Positions 40,001 to 55,000 of a stretch of 64,000 bases of DNA are shown one piece after another. The notes under the pieces are model-generated. The model was given only the letters and a program-made list of their open reading frames with translations, was not told the DNA's origin and made no database searches. Within the stretch, counting starts at the first letter, position 1; each line of letters opens with the position of its first letter. A program made the position numbers and the translations under genes. Origin of the DNA: Paragorgia papillata (Eukaryota > Cnidaria > Anthozoa > Scleralcyonacea > Coralliidae); the NCBI GenBank assembly GCA_035771165.1, contig JAWNZC010000013.1, positions 2,243,501-2,307,500 of the forward strand, in the 5' to 3' direction.

Positions 40001-43000
40001 TCAGCTTCATTCTGGTTGATAAGAAAGCTTGTTAACGTTAAAAATAACGGAAGCCCTCGAAATTTTCCACCCAATGTCGGCAACTTCAATTAATAAAGAT
40101 TTATATTTCCGCGCAATGTAATTGACAGTTTGAGCGTCTTGATTTAAATGCGAATAACTCTTGAACCAGATCTGGGACACTTCTAATTTTTCTTGGGCCA
40201 GCAAGAAGATAGAATGAGCTTCATTATGGTATATAAGAAAGCCGGTTAAAAATAACGGAAGCCATAGAAAAAATGCCAAAATCGGCGAAAAACTAAAGGG
40301 GTTAGCCTTTACTTTTTGACCGATTTTGGCTATTTTTCCAACCTTAAAAGTAAGATCAAGAAATGATAATTTATCCCAAATAAAGCCATTTTTTTAGCTT
40401 CTGGAGCAACAATAAGGCCATATTTGTGCTAAATCCATTCCATTTTTAATGAGATATCATTGCTAAAAGTTTACTGGGGCTCGTCAGTGACACACCCATT
40501 CAGTGTTGAGTAACTAAATTTCCAGCAGTGATAAGTACATTACTATTTTGCCTATCTGTATGACACTTTGTGGAATAACTCTCGTGGGGTAGGTCTATGC
40601 AATAAACTAAAGATCTTTCAATTTAGGGCAATGGTTCTAACGTTATGAAATATTAACTATATTTAATTAAAAACTGCTCAAATTTGAAGAATGTATTGGA
40701 CAAATGCACAAAAACTATTTGGCCAAATACTTTATTCTAGTTCATTGCAGATCTGCGACACTTCTAATTTTTCTTGGGCCAGCAAGAAGATAGAATGAGC
40801 TTCATTTTGGTATATAAGAAAGCTGGTTAAAAATAACGGAAGCCCTCGAAATTTTCCACCAAATGTCGGCAACTTCAATTAATAAAGATTTCTATTTTCG
40901 CGCAATGTAATTGACAGTTTGAGCGTCTTGATTTAAATGCGAATAACTCTTGAACCAGATCTGGGACACTTCTAATTTCTTTTGGAGCAGCAAGAAGATA
41001 GAATGAGCTTCATTCTTCTATATAAGAAAGCTGGTTAAAAATAACGGAAGCCCTCGAAATTTTCCACCCAATGTCGGCAACTTCAATTAATAAAGATTTC
41101 TATTTCCGGCGCAATGTAATTGACAGTTTGGGCGTCTTGTTTCAAATGCGAATAACTCTTGAACCAGATCTGGGACACTTCTAATTTCTTTTGGAGCAGC
41201 AAGAAGATAGAATGAGCTTCATTCTTCTATATAAGAAAGCTGGTTAAAAATAACGGAAGCCCTCGAAATTTTCCACCCAATGTCGGCAACTTCAATTAAT
41301 AAAGATTTCTATTTCCGGCGCAATGTAATTGACAGTTTGGGCGTCTTGTTTCAAATGCGAATAACTCTTGAACCAGATCTGGGACACTTCTAATTTCTTT
41401 TGGAGCAGCAAGAAGATAGAATGAGCTTCATTCTTCTGTATAAGAAAGCTGGTTAAAAATAACGGAAGCCCTCGAAATTTTCCACCCAATGTCGGCAACT
41501 TCAATTAATAAAGATTTCTATTTCCGGCGCAATGTAATTAACAGTTTGGGCGTCTTGTTTCAAATGCGAATAACTCTTGAACCAGATCTGGGACACTTCT
41601 AATTTCTTTTGGAGCAGCAAGAAGATAGAATGAGCTTCATTCTTTTATATAAGAAAGCTGGTTAAAAATAACGGAAGCCCTCGAAATTTTCCACCCAATG
41701 TCGGCAATTTCAATTAATAAAGATTTCTATTTCCGCGCAATGTAATTGACAGTTTGAGCGTCTTGATTTAAATGCGAATAACTCTTGAATCAGATCTGGG
41801 ACACTTCTAATTTTTCTTGGGCCAGCAAGAAGATAGAATGAGCTTCATTATGGTATATAAGAAAGCCGGTTAAAAATAACGGAAGCCATAGAAAAAATGC
41901 CAAAATCGGCGAAAAACTAAAGGGGTTAGCCTTTACTTTTTGACCGATTTTGGCTATTTTTCCAACCTTAAAAGTAAGATCAAGAAATGATAATTTATCC
42001 CAAATAAAGCCATTTTTTTAGCTTCTGGAGCAACAATAAGGCCATATTTGTGCTAAATCCATTCCATTTTTAATGAGATATCATTGCTAAAAGTTTACTG
42101 GGGCTCGTCAGTGACACAGCCATTCAGTGTTGAGTAACTAAATTTCCAGCAGTGATAAGTACATTACTATTTTACCTATCTGTATGACACTTTGTGGAAT
42201 AACTCTCGTGGGGTAGGTCTATGCAATAAACTAAAGATCTTTCAATTTAGGGCAATGGTTCTAACGTTATGAAATATTAACTATATTTAATTAAAAACTG
42301 CTCAAATTTGAAGAATGTATTGGACAAATGCACAAAAACTATTTGGCCAAATACTTTATTCTAGTTCATTGCAGATCTGCGACACTTCTAATTTTTCTTG
42401 GGCCAGCAAGAAGATAGAATGAGCTTCATTTTGGTATATAAGAAAGCTGGTTAAAAATAACGGAAGCCCTCGAAATTTTCCACCAAATGTCGGCAACTTC
42501 AATTAATAAAGATTTCTATTTTCGCGCAATGTAATTGACAGTTTGAGCGTCTTGATTTAAATGCGAATAACTCTTGAACCAGATCTGGGACACTTCTAAT
42601 TTCTTTTGGAGCAGCAAGAAGATAGAATGAGCTTCATTCTTCTATATAAGAAAGCTGGTTAAAAATAACGGAAGCCCTCGAAATTTTCCACCCAATGTCG
42701 GCAACTTCAATTAATAAAGATTTCTATTTCCGGCGCAATGTAATTGACAGTTTGGGCGTCTTGTTTCAAATGCGAATAACTCTTGAACCAGATCTGGGAC
42801 ACTTCTAATTTCTTTTGGAGCAGCAAGAAGATAGAATGAGCTTCATTCTTTTATATAAGAAAGCTGGTTAAAAATAACGGAAGCCCTCGAAATTTTCCAC
42901 CCAATGTCGGCAATTTCAATTAATAAAGATTTCTATTTCCGCGCAATGTAATTGACAGTTTGAGCGTCTTGATTTAATGCGAATAACTCTTGAATCAGAT

Positions 43001-46000
43001 CTTGGACACTTCTAATTTTTCTTGGGCCAGCAAGAAGATAGAATGAGCTTCATTATGGTATATAAGAAAGCCGGTTAAAAATAACGGAAGCCATAGAAAA
43101 AATGCCAAAATCGGCGAAAAAGTAAAGAGGTTAGCCTTTACTTTTTGACCGATTTTGGCTATTTTTCCAACCTTAAAAGTAAGATCAAGAAATGATAATT
43201 TAGCCAAAATAAAGCCATTTTTTAGCTTCTGGAGCAACAATAAGGCCATATTTGTGCTAAATCCATTCAATTTTTAATGAGATATCATTGCTACAAGTTT
43301 ACTGGGGCTCGTCAGTGACACACCCATTCAGTGTTGAGTAACTAAATTTCCAGCAGTGATAAGTACATGACTATTTTACTTATCTGTATGAAACTTTGTG
43401 GAATAACTCTCGTGGGGTAGGTCTATGCAATAAACTAAAGATATTTCAATTTAGGGCAATGGTTCTAACGTTATGAAATATTAACTATATTTAATTAAAA
43501 ACTGCTCAAATTTGAAGAATGTATTGGACAAATGCACAAAAACTATTTGGCCAAATACTTTATTCTAGTTCATTGCAGATCTGCGACACTTCTAATTTTT
43601 CTTGGGCCAGCAAGAAGATAGAATGAGCTTCATTTTGGTATATAAGAAAGCTGGTTAAAAATAACGGAAGCCCTCGAAATTTTCCACCAAATGTCGGCAA
43701 CTTCAATTAATAAAGATTTCTATTTTCGCGCAATGTAATTGACAGTTTGAGCGTCTTGATTTAAATGCGAATAACTCTTGAACCAGATCTGGGACACTTC
43801 TAATTTCTTTTGGAGCAGCAAGAAGATAGAATGAGCTTCATTCTTCTATATAAGAAAGCTGGTTAAAAATAACGGAAGCCCTCGAAATTTTCCACCCAAT
43901 GTCGGCAACTTCAATTAATAAAGATTTCTATTTCCGGCGCAATGTAATTGACAGTTTGGGCGTCTTGTTTCAAATGCGAATAACTCTTGAACCAGATCTG
44001 GGACACTTCTAATTTCTTTTGGAGCAGCAAGAAGATAGAATGAGCTTCATTCTTCTATATAAGAAAGCTGGTTAAAAATAACGGAAGCCCTCGAAATTTT
44101 CCACCCAATGTCGGCAACTTCAATTAATAAAGATTTCTATTTCCGGCGCAATGTAATTGACAGTTTGGGCGTCTTGTTTCAAATGCGAATAACTCTTGAA
44201 CCAGATCTGGGACACTTCTAATTTCTTTTGGAGCAGCAAGAAGATAGAATGAGCTTCATTCTTCTGTATAAGAAAGCTGGTTAAAAATAACGGAAGCCCT
44301 CGAAATTTTCCACCCAATGTCGGCAACTTCAATTAATAAAGATTTCTATTTCCGGCGCAATGTAATTGACAGTTTGGGCGTCTTGTTTCAAATGCGAATA
44401 ACTCTTGAACCAGATCTGGGACACTTCTAATTTCTTTTGGAGCAGCAAGAAGATAGAATGAGCTTCATTCTTTTATATAAGAAAGCTGGTTAAAAATAAC
44501 GGAAGCCCTCGAAATTTTCCACCCAATGTCGGCAATTTCAATTAATAAAGATTTCTATTTCCGCGCAATGTAATTGACAGTTTGAGCGTCTTGATTTAAA
44601 TGCGAATAACTCTTGAACCAGATCTGGGACACTTCTAATTTTTCTTGGGCCAGCAAGAAGATAGAATGAGCTTCATTATGGTATATAAGAAAGCCGGTTA
44701 AAAATAACGGAAGCCATAGAAAAAATGCCAAAATCGGCGAAAAAGTAAAGGGGTTAGCCTTTACTTTTTGACCGATTTTGGCTATTTTTCCAACCTTAAA
44801 AGTAAGATCAAGAAATGATAATTTAGCCCAAATAAAGCCATTTTTTTAGCTTCTGGAGCAACAATAAGGCCATATTTGTGCTAAATCCATTCAATTTTTA
44901 ATGAGATATCATTGCTAAAAGTTTACTGGGGCTCGTCAGTGACACAGCCATTCAGTGTTGAGTAACTAAATTTCCAGCAGTGATAAGTACATTACTATTT
45001 TACCTATCTGTATGACACTTTGTGGAATAACTCTCGTGGGGTAGGTCTATGCAATAAACTAAAGATCTTTCAATTTAGGGCAATGGTTCTAACGTTATGA
45101 AATATTAACTATATTTAATTAAAAACTGCTCAAATTTGAAGAATGTATTGGACAAATGCACAAAAACTATTTGGCCAAATACTTTATTCTAGTTCATTGC
45201 AGATCTGCGACACTTCTAATTTTTCTTGGGCCAGCAAGAAGATAGAATGAGCTTCATTTTGGTATATAAGAAAGCTGGTTAAAAATAACGGAAGCCCTCG
45301 AAATTTTCCACCAAATGTCGGCAACTTCAATTAATAAAGATTTCTATTTTCGCGCAATGTAATTGACAGTTTGAGCGTCTTGATTTAAATGCGAATAACT
45401 CTTGAACCAGATCTGGGACACTTCTAATTTCTTTTGGAGCAGCAAGAAGATAGAATGAGCTTCATTCTTCTATATAAGAAAGCTGGTTAAAAATAACGGA
45501 AGCCCTCGAAATTTTCCACCCAATGTCGGCAACTTCAATTAATAAAGATTTCTATTTCCGGCGCAATGTAATTGACAGTTTGGGCGTCTTGTTTCAAATG
45601 CGAATAACTCTTGAACCAGATCTGGGACACTTCTAATTTCTTTTGGAGCAGCAAGAAGATAGAATGAGCTTCATTCTTTTATATAAGAAAGCTGGTTAAA
45701 AATAACGGAAGCCCTCGAAATTTTCCACCCAATGTCGGCAATTTCAATTAATAAAGATTTCTATTTCCGCGCAATGTAATTGACAGTTTGAGCGTCTTGA
45801 TTTAATGCGAATAACTCTTGAATCAGATCTTGGACACTTCTAATTTTTCTTGGGCCAGCAAGAAGATAGAATGAGCTTCATTATGGTATATAAGAAAGCC
45901 GGTTAAAAATAACGGAAGCCATAGAAAAAATGCCAAAATCGGCGAAAAAGTAAAGGGGTTAGCCTTTACTTTTTGACCGATTTTGGCTATTTTTCCAACC

Positions 46001-49000
46001 TTAAAAGTAAGATCAAGAAATGATAATTTAGCCCAAATAAAGCCATTTTTTTAGCTTCTGGAGCAACAATAAGGCCATATTTGTGCTAAATCCATTCAAT
46101 TTTTAATGAGATATCATTGCTACAAGTTTACTGGGGCTCGTCAGTGACACACCCATTCAGTGTTGAGTAACTAAATTTCCAGCAGTGATAAGTACATGAC
46201 TATTTTACCTATCTGTATGACACTTTGTGGAATAACTCTCGTGGGGTAGGTCTATGCAATAAACTAAAGATATTTCAATTTAGGGCAATGGTTCTAACGT
46301 TATGAAATATTAACTATATTTAATTAAAAACTGCTCAAATTTGAAGAATGTATTGGACAAATGCACAAAAACTATTTGGCCAAATACTTTATTCTAGTTC
46401 ATTGCAGATCTGCGACACTTCTAATTTTTCTTGGGCCAGCAAGAAGATAGAATGAGCTTCATTTTGGTATATAAGAAAGCTGGTTAAAAATAACGGAAGC
46501 CCTCGAAATTTTCCACCCAATGTCGGCAACTTCAATTAATAAAGATTTCTATTTTCGCGCAATGTAATTGACAGTTTGAGCGTCTTGATTTAAATGCGAA
46601 TAACTCTTGAACCAGATCTGGGACACTTCTAATTTCTTTTGGAGCAGCAAGAAGATAGAATGAGCTTCATTCTTCTATATAAGAAAGCTGGTTAAAAACA
46701 ACGGAAGCCCTCGAAATTTTCCACCCAATGTCGGCAACTTCAATTAATAAAGATTTCTATTTCCGGCGCAATGTAATTGACAGTTTGGGCGTCTTGTTTC
46801 AAATGCGAATAACTCTTGAACCAGATCTGGGACACTTCTAATTTCTTTTGGAGCAGCAAGAAGATAGAATGAGCTTCATTCTTCTGTATAAGAAAGCTGG
46901 TTAAAAATAACGGAAGCCCTCGAAATTTTCCACCCAATTTCGGCAACTTCAATTAATAAAGATTTCTATTTCCGGCGCAATGTAATTAACAGTTTGGGCG
47001 TCTTGTTTCAAATGCGAATAACTCTTGAACCAGATCTGGGACACTTCTAATTTCTTTTGGAGCAGCAAGAAGATAGAATGAGCTTCATTCTTTTATATAA
47101 GAAAGCTGGTTAAAAATAACGGAAGCCCCCGAAATTTTCCACCCAATGTCGGCAATTTCAATTAATAAAGATTTATATTTCCGCGCAATGTAATTGACAG
47201 TTTTAGCGTCTTGATTTAAATGCGAATAACTCTTGAACCAGATCTGGGACACTTCTAATTTTTCTTGGGCCAGAAAGAAGATAGAATCAGCTTCATTCTG
47301 GTTGATAAGAAAGCTTGTTAAAAATAACGGAAGCCCTCGAAATTTTCCACCCAATGTCGGCAACTTCAATTAATAAAGATTTATATTTCCGCGCAATGTA
47401 ATTGACAGTTTTAGCGTCTTGATTTAAATGCGAATAACTCTTGAACCAGATCTGGGACACTTCTAATTTTTCTTGGGCCAGCAAGAAGATAGAATGAGCT
47501 TCATTATGGTATATAAGAAAGCCGGTTAAAAATAACGGAAGCCATAGAAAAAATGCCAAAATCGGCGAAAAAGTAAAGGGGTTAGCCTTTACTTTTTGAC
47601 CGATTTTGGCTATTTTTCCAACCTTAAAAGTAAGATCAAGAAATGATAATTTAGCCAAAATAAAGCCATTTTTTAGCTTCTGGAGCAACAATAAGGCCAT
47701 ATTTGTGCTAAATCCATTCAATTTTTAATGAGATATCATTGCTACAAGTTTACTGGGGCTCGTCAGTGACACACCCATTCAGTGTTGAGTAACTAAATTT
47801 CCAGCAGTGATAAGTACATGACTATTTTACTTATCTGTATGAAACTTTGTGGAATAACTCTCGTGGGGTAGGTCTATGCAATAAACTAAAGATATTTCAA
47901 TTTAGGGCAATGGTTCTAACGTTATGAAATATTAAGTATATTTAATTAAAAACTGCTCAAATTTGAAGAATGTATTGGACAAATGCACAAAAACTATTTG
48001 GCCAAATACTTTATTCTAGTTCATTGGAGATCTGCGACACTTCTAATTTTCCTTGGGCGAGCAAGAAGATAGAATGAACTTCATTTTGGTATATAAGAAA
48101 GCTGGTTAAAAATAACGGAAGCCCTCGAAATTTTCCACCCAATGTCGGCTACTTCATTTAATAAAGATTTCTATTTCCGGCGCAATGTAATTGACAGTTT
48201 GAGCGTCTTGATTTAAATGCGAATAACTCTTGAACCAGATCTGGGACACTTCTAATTTGTTTTGGACCAGAAAGAAGATAGAATGAACTTCATTTTGGTA
48301 TATAAGAAAGCTTGTTAAAAATAACGGAAGCCCTCGAACTTTTCCCCCCAATGTCGGCAACTTCAATTAATAAAGATTTCTATTTTCGCGCAATGTAATT
48401 GACAGTTTGAGCGTCTTGATTTAAATGCGAATAACTCTTGAACCAGATCTGGGACACTTCTAATTTGTTTTGGACCAGAAAGAAGATAGAATGAGCTTCA
48501 TTTTAGTATATTAGAAAGCTTGTTAAAAATAACGGAAGCCCTCGAAATTTTCCACCCAATGTCGGCAACTTCAATTAATAAAGATTTCTATTTTCGCGCA
48601 ATGTAATTGACAGTTTGAGCGTCTTGATTTAAATGCGAATAACTCTTGAACCAGATCTGGGACACTTCTAATCTTTCTTGGGCCAGCAAGAAGATAGAAT
48701 GAGCTTCATTATGGTATATAAGAAAGCCGGTTAAAAATAACGGAAGCCATAGAAAAAATGCCAAAATCGGCGAAAAAGTAAAGGGGTTAGCCTTTACTTT
48801 TTGACCGATTTTGGCTATTTTTCCAACCTTAAAAGTAAGATCAAGAAATGATAATTTAGCCCAAATAAAGCCATTTTTTTAGCTTCTGGAGCAACAATAA
48901 GGCCATATTTGTGCTAAATCCATTCAATTTTTAATGAGATATCATTGCTACAAGTTTACTGGGGCTCGTCAGTGACACACCCATTCAGTGTTGAGTAACT

Positions 49001-52000
49001 AAATTTCCAGCAGTGATAAGTACATGACTGTTTTACCTATCTGTATGACACTTTGTGGAATAACTCTCGTGGGGTAGGTCTATGCAATAAACTAAACATA
49101 TTTCAATTTAGGGCAATGGTTCTAACGTTATGAAATATTAACTATATTTAATTAAAAACTACTCAAATTTGAAGAATGTATTGGACAAATGCACAAAAAC
49201 TATTTGGCCAAATACTTTATTCTAGTTCATTGCAGATCTGCGACACTTCTAATTTTCCTTGGGCCAGCAAGAAGATAGAATGAGCTTCATTTTGGTATAT
49301 AAGAAAGCTGGTTAAAAATAACGGAAGCCCTCGAAATTTTCCACCCAATGTCGGCAACTTCAATTAATAAAGATTTCTATTTCCGGCGCAATGTAATTGA
49401 CAGTTTGAGCGTCTTGATTTAAATGCGAATAACTCTTGAACCAGATCTGGGACACTTCTAATTTCTTTTGGAGCAGCAAGAAGATAGAATGAGCTTCATT
49501 CTTTTATATAAGAAAGCTGGTTAAAAATAACGGAAGCCCTCGAAACTTTCCACCCAATGTCGGCAATTTCAATTAATAAAGATTTCTATTTCCGCGCAAG
49601 TAATTGACAGTTTGAGCGTCTTGATTTAAATGCGAATAACTCTTGAACCAGATCTGGGACACTTCTAATTTGTTTGGGACCAGAAAGAAGATAGAATCAG
49701 CTTCATTCTGGTAGATAAGAAAGCTTGTTAAAAGTAACGGAAGCCCTCGAAATTTTCCACCCAATGTCGGCAACTTCAATTAATAAAGATTTCTCTTTTC
49801 GCGCAATGTAATTGACAGTTTGAGCGTCTTGTTTTAAATGGTAATAACTCTTGAACCAGATCTGGGACACTTCTAATTTTTTTTGGACCAGAAAGAAGAT
49901 AGAATCAGCTTCATTCTGGTAGATAAGAAAGCTTGTTAAAAATAACGGAAGCCCTCGAAATTTTCCACCCAATGTCGGCAACTTCAATTAATAAAGATTT
50001 ATATTTCCGCGCAATGTAATTGACAGTTTTAGCGTCTTGATTTAAATGCGAATAACTCTTGAACCAGATCTGGGACACTTCTAATTTTTCTTGGGCCAGA
50101 AAGAAGATAGAATCAGCTTCATTCTGGTTGATAAGAAAGCTTGTTAAAAATAACGGAAGCCCTCGAAATTTTCCACCCAATGTCGGCAACTTCAATTAAT
50201 AAAGATTTATATTTCCGCGCAATGTAATTGACAGTTTTAGCGTCTTGATTTAAATGCGAATAACTCTTGAACCAGATCTGGGACACTTCTAATTTTTCTT
50301 GGGCCAGCAAGAAGATAGAATGAGCTTCATTATGGTATATAAGAAAGCCGGTTAAAAATAACGGAAGCCATAGAAAAAATGCCAAAATCGGCGTAAAACT
50401 AAAGGGGTTAGCCTTTACTTTTTGACCGATTTTGGCTATTTTTCCAACCTTAAAAGTAAGATCAAGAAATGATAATTTATCCCAAATAAAGCCATTTTTT
50501 TAGCTTCTGGAGCAACAATAAGGCCATATTTGTGCTAAATCCATTCCATTTTTAATGAGATATCATTGCTAAAAGTTTACTGGGGCTCGTCAGTGACACA
50601 CCCATTCAGTGTTGAGTAACTAAATTTCCAGCAGTGATAAGTACATTACTATTTTACCTATCTGTATGACACTTTGTGGAATAACTCTCGTGGGGTAGGT
50701 CTATGCAATAAACTAAAGATATTTCAATTTAGGGCAATGGTTCTAACGTTATGAAATATTAACTATATTTAATTAAAAACTGCTCAAATTTGAAGAATGT
50801 ATTGGACAAATGCACAAAAACTATTTGGCCAAATACTTTATTCTAGTTCATTGCAGATCTGCGACACTTCTAATTTTTCTTGGGCCAGCAAGAAGATAGA
50901 ATGAGCTTCATTTTGGTATATAAGAAAGCTGGTTAAAAATAACGGAAGCCCTCGAAATTTTCCACCCAATGTCGGCAACTTCAATTAATAAAGATTTCTA
51001 TTTTCGCGCAATGTAATTGACAGTTTGAGCGTCTTGATTTAAATGCGAATAACTCTTGAACCAGATCTGGGACACTTCTAATTTCTTTTGGAGCAGCAAG
51101 AAGATAGAATGAGCTTCATTCTTTTATATAAGAAAGCTGGTTAAAAATAACGGAAGCCCTCGAAATTTTCCACCCAATGTCGGCAACTTCAATTAATAAA
51201 GATTTCTATTTCCGGCGCAATGTAATTGACAGTTTGGGCGTCTTGTTTCAAATGCGAATAACTCTTGAACCAGATCTGGGACACTTCTAATTTCTTTTGG
51301 AGCAGCAAGAAGATAGAATGAGCTTCATTCTTCTGTATAAGAAAGCTGGTTAAAAATAACGGAAGCCCTCGAAATTTTCCACCCAATGTCGGCAACTTCA
51401 ATTAATAAAGATTTCTATTTCCGGCGCAATGTAATTAACAGTTTGGGCGTCTTGTTTCAAATGCGAATAACTCTTGAACCAGATCTGGGACACTTCTAAT
51501 TTCTTTTGGAGCAGCAAGAAGATAGAATGAGCTTCATTATTTTATATAAGAAAGCTGGTTAAAAATAACGGAAGCCCTCGAAATTTTCCACCCAATGTCG
51601 GCAATTTCAATTAATAAAGATTTCTATTTCCGCGCAATGTAATTGACAGTTTGAGCGTCTTGATTTAAATGCGAATAACTCTTGAATCAGATCTGGGACA
51701 CTTCTAATTTTTCTTGGGCCAGCAAGAAGATAGAATGAGCTTCATTATGGTGTATAAGAAAGCCGGTTAAAAATAACGGAAGCCATGGAAAAAATGCCAA
51801 AATCGGCGAAAAAGTAAAGGGGTTAGCCTTTACTTTTTGACCGATTTTGGCTATTTTTCCAACCTTAAAAGTAAGATCAAGAAATGGTAATTTAGCCCAA
51901 ATAAAGCCATTTTTTTAGCTTCTGGAGCAACAATAAGGCCATATTTGTGCTAAATCCATTCAATTTTTAATGAGATATCATTGCTACAAGTTTACTGGGG

Positions 52001-55000
52001 CTCGTTAGTGACACACCCATTCAGTGTTGAGTAACTAAATTTCCAGCAGTGATAAGTACATGACTATTTTACTTATCTGTATGAAACTTTGTGGAATAAC
52101 TCTCGTGGGGTAGGTCTATGCAATAAACTAAAGATATTTCAATTTAGGGCAATGGTTCTAACGTTATGAAATATTAAGTATATTTAATTAAAAACTGCTC
52201 AAATTTGAAGAATGTATTGGACAAATGCACAAAAACTATTTGGCCAAATACTTTATTCTAGTTCATTGGAGATCTGCGACACTTCTAATTTTCCTTGGGC
52301 GAGCAAGAAGATAGAATGAACTTCATTTTGGTATATAAGAAAGCTGGTTAAAAATAACGGAAGCCCTCGAACTTTTCCCCCCAATGTCGGCAACTTCAAT
52401 TAATAAAGATTTCTATTTTCGCGCAATGTAATTGACAGTTTGAGCGTCTTGATTTAAATGCGAATAACTCTTGAACCAGATCTGGGACACTTCTAATTTG
52501 TTTTGGACCAGAAAGAAGATAGAATGAGCTTCATTTTAGTATATAAGAAAGCTTGTTAAAAGTAACGGAAGCCCTCGAAATTTTCCACCCAATGTCGGCA
52601 ACTTCAATTAATAAAGATTTCTATTTTCGCGCAATGTAATTGACAGTTTGAGCGTCTTGATTTAAATGCGAATAACTCTTGAACCAGATCTGGGACACTT
52701 CTAATCTTTCTTGGGCCAGCAAGAAGATAGAATGAGCTTCATTATGGTATATAAGAAAGCCGGTTAAAAATAACGGAAGCCATAGAAAAAATGCCAAAAT
52801 CGGCGAAAAAGTAAAGGGGTTAGCCTTTACTTTTTGACCGATTTTGGCTATTTTTCCAACCTTAAAAGTAAGATCAAGAAATGATAATTTAGCCCAAATA
52901 AAGCCATTTTTTTTAGCTTCTGGAGCAACAATAAGGCCATATTTGTGCTAAATCCATTCAATTTTTAATGAGATATCATTGCTACAAGTTTACTGGGGCT
53001 CGTCAGTGACACACCCATTCAGTGTTGAGTAACTAAATTTCCAGCAGTGATAAGTACATGACTGTTTTACCTATCTGTATGACACTTTGTGGAATAACTC
53101 TCGTGGGGTAGGTCTATGCAATAAACTAAAGATATTTCAATTTAGGGCAATGGTTCTAACGTTATGAAATATTAAGTATATTTAATTAAAAACTGCTCAA
53201 ATTTGAAGAATGTATTGGACAAATGCACAAAAACTATTTGGCCAAATACTTTATTCTAGTTCATTGGAGATCTGCGACACTTCTAATTTTCCTTGGGCGA
53301 GCAAGAAGATAGAATGAACTTCATTTTGGTATATAAGAAAGCTGGTTAAAAATAACGGAAGCCCTCGAAATTTTCCACCCAATGTCGGCTACTTCATTTA
53401 ATAAAGATTTCTATTTCCGGCGCAATGTAATTGACAGTTTGAGCGTCTTGATTTAAATGCGAATAACTCTTGAACCAGATCTGGGACACTTCTAATTTGT
53501 TTTGGACCAGAAAGAAGATAGAATGAACTTCATTTTGGTATATAAGAAAGCTGGTTAAAAATAACGGAAGCCCTCGAAATTTTCCACCCAATGTCGGCTA
53601 CTTCATTTAATAAAGATTTCTATTTCCGGCGCAATGTAATTGACAGTTTGAGCGTCTTGTTTCAAATGCGAATAACTCTTGAACCAGATCTGGGACACTT
53701 CTAATTTGTTTTGGACCAGAAAGAAGATAGAATGAACTTCATTTTGGTATATAAGAAAGCTTGTTAAAAATAACGGAAGCCCTCGAACTTTTCCCCCCAA
53801 TGTCGGCAACTTCAATTAATAAAGATTTCTATTTTCGCGCAATGTAATTGACAGTTTGAGCGTCTTGATTTAAATGCGAATAACTCTTGAACCAGATCTG
53901 GGACACTTCTAATTTGTTTTGGACCAGAAAGAAGATAGAATGAGCTTCATTTTAGTATATAAGAAAGCTTGTTAAAAGTAACGGAAGCCCTCGAAATTTT
54001 CCACCCAATGTCGGCAACTTCAATTAATAAAGATTTCTATTTTCGCGCAATGTAATTGACAGTTTGAGCGTCTTGATTTAAATGCGAATAACTCTTGAAC
54101 CAGATCTGGGACACTTCTAATCTTTCTTGGGCCAGCAAGAAGATAGAATGAGCTTCATTATGGTATATAAGAAAGCCGGTTAAAAATAACGGAAGCCATA
54201 GAAAAAATGCCAAAATCGGCGAAAAAGTAAAGGGGTTAGCCTTTACTTTTTGACCGATTTTGGCTATTTTTCCAACCTTAAAAGTAAGATCAAGAAATGA
54301 TAATTTAGCCCAAATAAAGCCTTTTTTTAGCTTCTGGAGCAACAATAAGGCCATATTTGTGCTAAATCCATTCAATTTTTAATGAGATATCATTGCTACA
54401 AGTTTACTGGGGCTCGTCAGTGACACACCCATTCAGTGTTGAGTAACTAAATTTCCAGCAGTGATAAGTACATGACTGTTTTACCTATCTGTATGACACT
54501 TTGTGGAATAACTCTCGTGGGGTAGGTCTATGCAATAAACTAAAGATATTTCAATTTAGGGCAATGGTTCTAACGTTATGAAATATTAAGTATATTTAAT
54601 TAAAAACTGCTCAAATTTGAAGAATGTATTGGACAAATGCACAAAAACTATTTGGCCAAATACTTTATTCTAGTTCATTGGAGATCTGCGACACTTCTAA
54701 TTTTCCTTGGGCGAGCAAGAAGATAGAATGAACTTCATTTTGGTATATAAGAAAGCTGCTTAAAAATAACGGAAGCCCTCGAAATTTTCCACCCAATGTC
54801 GGCTACTTCATTTAATAAAGATTTCTATTTCCGGCGCAATGTAATTGACAGTTTGGGCGTCTTGATTTAAATGCGAATAACTCTTGAACCAGATCTGGGA
54901 CACTTCTAATTTGTTTTGGACCAGAAAGAAGATAGAATGAACTTCATTTTGGTATATAAGAAAGCTGGTTAAAAATAACGGAAGCCCTCGAAATTTTCCA

